From NCBI GenBank assembly GCA_017395365.1, contig JAFPUN010000020.1, positions 62,001 through 126,000 of the forward strand: a stretch of DNA of 64,000 nucleotides, written 5' to 3'. The notes beneath the pieces are model-generated. The model was not told the origin of the DNA. It searched no databases and saw only the letters and a program-made list of their open reading frames with translations. The stretch is from Bacteroidales bacterium. Lineage in GTDB: Bacteria > Bacteroidota > Bacteroidia > Bacteroidales > F082. A program made the position numbers and the translations under genes. This document shows positions 59,560-64,000 of the stretch, piece by piece (position 1 is the first letter of the stretch; the number at the start of each line of letters is the position of its first letter).

Positions 59560-61434
59560 TTATTTATTTACGATAACCTTTTTGCTCACCAGTTGTCCGT
59601 CCTTCGTCACACCTTGAAGGATGTAAAGGCCAGTCGGCAATTCTTCTAGGTTCATGCCTCTGACAGCTTGTCCATTGGCGTTGACTATTCTTGTTATGGT
59701 GAAGATTTCTCCTTCGGTGTTTTCTTCGATTCCCGTCACTTCCACATAGATGTAGTCTTCGCCGGCAGGGGTGAGGGCGTAATCGGATTCGCAGTCTTCG
59801 TAGACGGCGGTCAGTTGGTATTTATAGCTGCCCAAGCCGCTCTCATCGAAATAAGATGTAAGGTCGCCTGGCACTTCGAAGACAAGGTCGTCCTTGTTGA
59901 TGTCGTTATGTCTGTAAAGGTTGTAGTGTAAAGGCTGCGTCTCGGGCGCGGTCCAGCTGACCTGCACACCGAAGAGTTGGGCCTCCAGGTCGAACACATA
60001 TTCGCCTTCCAGGTTCTCGGGAGCGGGGCAATCGGGCACGGGGATGACGGGCTCGATGGGACCCATGGTGCCGTCGGTGCCGATGTTTTGGCCATAGATG
60101 CCGCCATCGATACAGTTCACCCAAACGATGATGTTTTGTCCGAATACGAAGCCCGGGGTGTTGTCGCACACTGTCCTTCTATAGACATTTGAGCACAAGG
60201 TCTTGGTCCATAGTGGGTTGCCATCCATGTCAAAGCCCATGGCCTCGATGGTGGTGAAGTAGGGGTTGCTGGGGCTGGTTTTCGTGTAAATCAGGCTGAA
60301 ACCACTACCGTCCTCGAAGGCATCGACCTTGATGTCGGCGTAGGTGTCGCCTACATAGTCGGCAACAAGGATGCCATCTCCCCACACCTTTTCGCCCGAA
60401 GCGGTGATGCGGTTCATGTAGATTCTGCTTTGCGACTGTGTCGAGGCGTCGGTCTGTTCGTAAGCGATGATGAGGTCGTGGCTCACGGGGTCGACAGTGC
60501 CGTTGGCTCCCCCGTAGAAATTGGACGGATCTGGCGAATGGACGGGGACGCCATTGGTGTCAGTAATGGTCGGGGTTCCGCTCTCGTCAAAATGGAACAC
60601 ATAGACGTTGAAAGCTTGGTTAAAGGCCGGATGCCAAATGTACACATAACCTCCGCCAAATCCGTCAGGGACGACATAATGGATGTAGGTCGATTGGAAG
60701 GTCTGTTCCGACATCAGCAGAACGTTGGGCGTGATTTGGTTTCCCATAGTGTCATAGCCAACGAGGCAAATATCCTTGTTGGTGTAAAAACCGCTGCCTA
60801 GTCTTTCGTAGGTCAAGAAAACATAGTTGTTGATACCTAAAGTGGGTTGGCCGAACATGCATTTGTAGCCATCGGCCGAGATAGTGATGGTAGGGTTCAA
60901 GGTGCCGTCGGCTTGGACATATTGCATATAGCTGTTGTTATAGTCGGCGCCCAAAGCCCAGAAACCGCCATCGGTGCTGGCCACCATCTCGGTACGTGAA
61001 AAGCCTTGGCCATCGAAGAGCTGTAAACCTTGCTCGCCCCATGCGAAAGTGCCGTCGGCGTTGATCTTTACCGCATAGGTGTAACCTTCGTAGTCGGCGA
61101 AGCAACTCACCACGCCACCGTCGGCAGTGGTGATCATGGAGACGCCTTCAGAATAGGAGGAGAACTCCAATCCACCGATATGGATGCCATCTTCGCCCCA
61201 TTGCGGTACGCCTTCAAAATTGATGCGTTGTATTGTAGGCGACCAGCCATTGGTGCCGAATCCTTCCCATTGGATATAGGTGTCACCGGTGTTGGGGTTG
61301 GTGGCCATGTAGAGTTCACCGTCGTCGTTGCCGCAGTTGGCGAGGAAAGTGTTGGTAGCCGGGTCGTCGACCCATTGTGCTTTCGCGGTAAGCATCGCTA
61401 CTAACGAGATAACTAGAAAGAAAAGCTTTTTCAT
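59560..61434 (-). CDS. T9SS-secreted protein with type A sorting domain (tandem paralog A)
   Basis: 624 residues: signal peptide (VISLVAMLTAKA|Q), a propeller-like body (VDDPATNTFLANCGNDDGEL; WSPTIQRINFEGVPQWGEDG; VKINADGTFAWGEQGLQLFD; HDLIIAYEQTDASTQSQSRI), an FN3 domain near ~470-560 (VQVSWTAPETQPLHYNLYRH) and a C-terminal sorting domain (VNANGQAVRGMNLEELPTGL, YILQGVTKDG, KKVIVNK). Partner in tandem of the next gene; the two share architecture throughout. Surface or released protein, function unknown. Confidence 0.85.
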   Translation of the reverse strand: MKKLFFLVISLVAMLTAKAQWVDDPATNTFLANCGNDDGELYMATNPNTGDTYIQWEGFGTNGWSPTIQRINFEGVPQWGEDGIHIGGLEFSSYSEGVSMITTADGGVVSCFADYEGYTYAVKINADGTFAWGEQGLQLFDGQGFSRTEMVASTDGGFWALGADYNNSYMQYVQADGTLNPTITISADGYKCMFGQPTLGINNYVFLTYERLGSGFYTNKDICLVGYDTMGNQITPNVLLMSEQTFQSTYIHYVVPDGFGGGYVYIWHPAFNQAFNVYVFHFDESGTPTITDTNGVPVHSPDPSNFYGGANGTVDPVSHDLIIAYEQTDASTQSQSRIYMNRITASGEKVWGDGILVADYVGDTYADIKVDAFEDGSGFSLIYTKTSPSNPYFTTIEAMGFDMDGNPLWTKTLCSNVYRRTVCDNTPGFVFGQNIIVWVNCIDGGIYGQNIGTDGTMGPIEPVIPVPDCPAPENLEGEYVFDLEAQLFGVQVSWTAPETQPLHYNLYRHNDINKDDLVFEVPGDLTSYFDESGLGSYKYQLTAVYEDCESDYALTPAGEDYIYVEVTGIEENTEGEIFTITRIVNANGQAVRGMNLEELPTGLYILQGVTKDGQLVSKKVIVNK

Positions 61435-61458
61435 ATTTTATTGTATTGAAGTGAATAA

Positions 61459-63303
61459 TTACTTGATTACTTTCTTTATGATGGTTTTGCCTGAATCCGT
61501 GATTCCTTTTACAATATAAACGCCTTGACTCAATTCGTTGAGATTCTTGGCGTTGACAAGTTGTCCTTTGATGGTGTAGACACTCAGGATGGACGCGATT
61601 TCTTCCTCTGTGTTTTCGTGGATGTCAGTAATCATGATAGTGACGTGGTCTTCGCCGTCAGGAGTGAGTGCAAACTCGGATTCGCAGTCTTCGTAAACTG
61701 CGGTAAGTTGGTAAGTGACGGCTCCGATAATGGACATCTGTTCTGAATATTCCGTTTCGTTGGGGGCTACTTCAATGGTTGTAGTACAGCCTGATGGATC
61801 GGTGAAATACAGATTGTAGTGCAGCGGCAATTCTTGAGGTGCTGTCCATGATAGACGTACCCCGAAATCCGAGTTGGTTTCATAGAAATATTCGCCTTGG
61901 AAATCGGTTGGCGGGTCGCATGTCACCGGGGCAGGTGGCGTGACCACTCCCATGGTGCCGTCCCAGCCGATGTTTTGGGCATAGACGCCGCCATCATCGC
62001 TGTTGATCCATGCCACAATGTTTTGTCCGTAATGAAAACCTGCGGTGTTGTCGCTTATGGTTTTATTGTAGCTGGTCGAACTCATAGTAGTGTTCCACAA
62101 CAGGTTCCCATCGAGGTCGTAGCCCGCAGCCTCAATGCTGCCTTGACTGGTACCGAAGGTCACGACGAAACCATCTACAGCATCGATGGCATCCACGTGG
62201 ATGTCGCTATAGGAAAGGCCTGTGTAGTCCGCCACAAGAATGCCGTCACCCCATGGCTTTCCGCCCGATTCGGTAATGCGGTTGACATAAACTCGATGTT
62301 GGGATTGAGAGCCAGCGTCCTTTTGGAGATAAGCGATAATGACATCATTGCTCTTGGGGTCGACGGTGGCATAGGCATTGGTGTAATAGTTGCCGTAGTC
62401 GGGACTATGCACGGCGATGCCGTTGAAATCGGAAATGGTGGGTGTGCCGTTCTCATCGAAATGCGTGACGTAGGTGTTATATACGCCACCTATGGCATTG
62501 TGAAATTGATAGACATAGCCGCCACCTTTGTTGTCGGGAGTGGCGTAATGGACATAGCTGGCACCTACAGTTTGTTGTTCGAACAAAAGCGTTTCGGGGA
62601 AAACCTGTTCGCCGTTTTTGTCGTATCCTGTAACGAGGATTTCCTTGTTGTAATTGGTATAGCCTTGGAGAGTCTGCTTGGCATACACCACAAAGACATC
62701 GTATTCAGCGGGTATCAAAACACCATTGGTGCATTTTTTCGAGGGGTCTTTGATGGTGGCCTTGGGATGCAGCGTTCCGTCGTCATCGACATATTGCAGG
62801 AAGGTGCTGTCCATGTCGGTGCCCAAGGCCCATACGCCGCCGTCATTGCCTGCGAGCACCTCGGAACGGCCTCCGCCTTCACCGTCGAAGAGCACCATGC
62901 CATGTTCACCCCAGGGGAAGGAACCATCGGCATCGATTTTGACCGCCCAATGGTGAGGTCCAAGGGTGCGGAACACCATGACTACACCGCCGTTGACCGC
63001 GGTCATGGCATAGCCTGGCGACCAGGTGGCGAAGTCGGGCGTGGTGACATGGATGCCGTCGGCAGGCCATTGTGGCACACCGTTGAAATCAAGTCGCTGC
63101 AACCATGGTGACCATCCGTTTTCGCCTTGGTAGTGCCATTGCACGTAGGAGTCACCCGTCGTAATGTCGGTTGAAACATACACCTCGGCGGCATTTTTGT
63201 TACAATTGGCAAGGTGAGTGTTGCTGATTGGATCGTCAACCCATTGGGCTTGTAACATGAAAGCAGTTGTGAGCGCCAAAAACAGGAGGGATAGCTTTTT
63301 CAT
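61459..63303 (-). CDS. T9SS-secreted protein with type A sorting domain (tandem paralog B)
   Basis: 614 residues. Signal peptide (LLFLALTTAFMLQA|Q), the same start (WVDDPISNTHLANCNKNAAE), blades (WSPWLQRLDFNGVPQWPADG; VKIDADGSFPWGEHGMVLFD), an FN3 domain (VRLSWTAPQELPLHYNLYFT) and a sorting domain (YTIKGQLVNAKNLNELSQGV, YIVKGITDSG, KKVIK). First gene of the pair; paralog A starts 24 bp after its stop, so one transcript is likely. Divergent promoters separate it from the gene at 63375. Confidence 0.85.
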   Translation of the reverse strand: MKKLSLLFLALTTAFMLQAQWVDDPISNTHLANCNKNAAEVYVSTDITTGDSYVQWHYQGENGWSPWLQRLDFNGVPQWPADGIHVTTPDFATWSPGYAMTAVNGGVVMVFRTLGPHHWAVKIDADGSFPWGEHGMVLFDGEGGGRSEVLAGNDGGVWALGTDMDSTFLQYVDDDGTLHPKATIKDPSKKCTNGVLIPAEYDVFVVYAKQTLQGYTNYNKEILVTGYDKNGEQVFPETLLFEQQTVGASYVHYATPDNKGGGYVYQFHNAIGGVYNTYVTHFDENGTPTISDFNGIAVHSPDYGNYYTNAYATVDPKSNDVIIAYLQKDAGSQSQHRVYVNRITESGGKPWGDGILVADYTGLSYSDIHVDAIDAVDGFVVTFGTSQGSIEAAGYDLDGNLLWNTTMSSTSYNKTISDNTAGFHYGQNIVAWINSDDGGVYAQNIGWDGTMGVVTPPAPVTCDPPTDFQGEYFYETNSDFGVRLSWTAPQELPLHYNLYFTDPSGCTTTIEVAPNETEYSEQMSIIGAVTYQLTAVYEDCESEFALTPDGEDHVTIMITDIHENTEEEIASILSVYTIKGQLVNAKNLNELSQGVYIVKGITDSGKTIIKKVIK

Positions 63304-63331
63304 GGCGGTAGTTTTTTACATATTTCTGGCA

Positions 63332-63339
63332 CAAAATTA
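63332..63339 (-). promoter_or_regulatory. -7 element (TAATTTTG) for the T9SS pair
   Basis: CAAAATTA on the plus strand, 29 bp upstream of ATG 63303. A plus-strand TTTCTTTG (63350-63357) may serve the divergent gene. Confidence 0.5.
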
Positions 63340-63374
63340 GAAAAAATCGTTTCTTTGCAGAAAAAAATGTCATC

Positions 63375-63713
63375 ATGGAGGAAAAATATTCCAATGAGGA
63401 ATGCGTTGCTATAGCCAGTGTGCTTTGTGATCTCGTTTACGCTGATTATAGACAAAAGCAGGGTGAATCCGAATGCTTAAAATCATGTCTGGATGAGTTG
63501 GGCTTTGAAACCGAAGGCTTTGTTCCTATTCCCCGTAATGAGCTGCCCGCCATGGCCTACGCGACCTTAAAACAGATGTCGGAGCAGAAAAAGCAAGTCT
63601 TTTCGAGAATGATGACGCAAATCTCGCGCTCCGACAATCATTTCGGTCCCCGCGAAAGGAAATTCGTTAAGGAGATCCTTGAAATGTGCGAGATTCCGTT
63701 TGTGCATAAATAG
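63375..63713 (+). CDS. Small helical protein, possibly TerB-like
   Basis: 112 residues, cytoplasmic, all-helical: NEECVAIASVLCDLVYADYR, LPAMAYATLKQMSEQKKQVF, RMMTQISRSDNHFGPRERKF and VKEILEMCEIPFV. The pattern of helices with D-N-H-F-G-x-R-E near the end slightly recalls TerB-like domains, but key residues are uncertain. Divergent from the T9SS pair. No confident family. Confidence 0.65.
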   Translation: MEEKYSNEECVAIASVLCDLVYADYRQKQGESECLKSCLDELGFETEGFVPIPRNELPAMAYATLKQMSEQKKQVFSRMMTQISRSDNHFGPRERKFVKEILEMCEIPFVHK

Positions 63714-63720
63714 AATGAAG

Positions 63721-63847
63721 AGATTCCCTGCGGGAATGGAAATTGTGTTGGACTTTAAAAGGCAGCGGCTGATGGTGCTAACAAACTGTGGACATAGTTT
63801 GCCGCCGCTGATATAGCGGACATTCTCTCCATTCCCGGTGGAAATCT
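63721..63847 (+). repeat. MITE-like 127-bp element, copy 2
   Basis: AGATTCCCTGCGGGAATGGA at 63721-63740 and TCCATTCCCGGTGGAAATCT at 63828-63847 are inverted ends (17 of 20 positions pair). Inside, GGCAGCGGCTGATGG and TTGCCGCCGCTGATAT form a second inverted pair. Same plan and size as 5519-5647. Confidence 0.75.
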
Positions 63848-63863
63848 AGTGACAACATTAGAT

Positions 63864-63937
63864 TAATGCAGAATGCGGAATGGGCAAGCTTGTACGCTTT
63901 GCGCCATTCCGCATTCATAATTATGCATTCCGCATTC
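63864..63937 (+). repeat. Inverted heptamer-array element (GAATGCN/GCATTCN)
   Basis: Left arm TAATGCA, GAATGCG, GAATGGG; centre CAAGCTTGTACGCTTTGCG; right arm CCATTCC, GCATTCA, TAATTAT, GCATTCC, GCATTCT. The right arm ends at the stop codon of the minus-strand gene at 63938. Confidence 0.75.
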
Positions 63938-64000
63938 TTACTTAATGTTCGGTTCTTCCAGTCCGAAGTGCTTCTTCTTGTCAACAGCCTTGAGGTAGAC
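63938..64000 (-). CDS. 3' end of a minus-strand gene
   Basis: The minus strand reads ...VYLKAVDKKKHFGLEEPNIK then TAA at 63938-63940, with the frame open to the window edge. Composition and placement of the stop next to a heptamer array, as for bamA, support a real gene end. Too short to name. Confidence 0.55.
   Translation of the reverse strand, partial: VYLKAVDKKKHFGLEEPNIK

Overview
The window is a chromosomal stretch of a Bacteroidota bacterium, most probably of the order Bacteroidales. This is read from type IX secretion (T9SS) C-terminal sorting domains on five proteins, a tmRNA whose tag reads GENNYAFAA, promoters of the TAnnTTTG type instead of TATAAT, weak Shine-Dalgarno signals, a serine palmitoyltransferase (bacterial sphingolipids), DUF3244 and DUF4956 proteins, and many SPII lipoproteins. 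I see no rRNA, CRISPR array, intact insertion sequence, integrase or phage gene.

Layout. 1-8 kb: end of uppS, bamA, two OmpH/Skp chaperones, then a VOC protein and an SDR on the minus strand, divergent from a serine palmitoyltransferase. 8-17 kb: two giant secreted fibronectin-type proteins (the second with a T9SS tail and a 9-G tract in its signal peptide) behind duplicated promoter cassettes, and a tiny anchored protein. 17-21.5 kb: a MarR regulator, a prealbumin-like lipoprotein, and a VTC polyphosphate polymerase / DUF4956 / DUF2490 cluster. 21.5-29.6 kb: alpha-2-macroglobulin with thioester and PBP1C. 29.7-32.5 kb: four small secreted or lipoprotein genes of unknown role. 32.5-36.6 kb: kdsC (minus), then rsfS-ftsH-LUD. 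36.6-44.3 kb: a TPR/HTH membrane regulator carrying three in-frame palindromic inserts, a DUF3244 protein, a frameshifted lipoprotein, two paralogous T9SS cargo proteins and another lipoprotein. 44.4-50.4 kb (minus): three periplasmic peptidyl-prolyl isomerases and a MoxR ATPase joined by ATGA overlaps. 50.4-56.2 kb: a GxxExxY pseudogene remnant, guaB, ssrA (tmRNA), an NtrC-like regulator lacking its HTH, an FGE-like protein, a retropepsin and a LOG protein. 56.3-64 kb: tRNA-Gly(CCC), an SPFH/zinc-ribbon protein with a Tim44-like partner, tRNA-Val(UAC), a hypothetical gene, two tandem T9SS cargo paralogs, a small hypothetical gene and the 3' tip of a minus-strand gene.

The common theme is building and maintaining the envelope: lipid carrier (uppS), outer-membrane protein assembly and chaperones (bamA, OmpH, SurA-type), LPS (kdsC), peptidoglycan (pbpC), sphingolipid, membrane proteolysis (ftsH) and a large set of surface-displayed or lipid-anchored proteins.

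The least ordinary content is the repeats. At least six families of small palindromic or periodic elements fill the intergenic space. One, a 30-bp TGTAGAGACG palindrome, has entered a protein-coding gene three times without breaking the frame. Another is a set of heptamer-unit arrays (7-bp period), several starting at a stop codon, some folded as inverted arms around a GCTTC...GAAGC core. A third is a 127-129 bp MITE-like unit present twice. The duplicated promoter cassettes, chimeric terminator, G tracts and copied sorting-domain/promoter blocks suggest ongoing recombination and possible phase variation of surface proteins.
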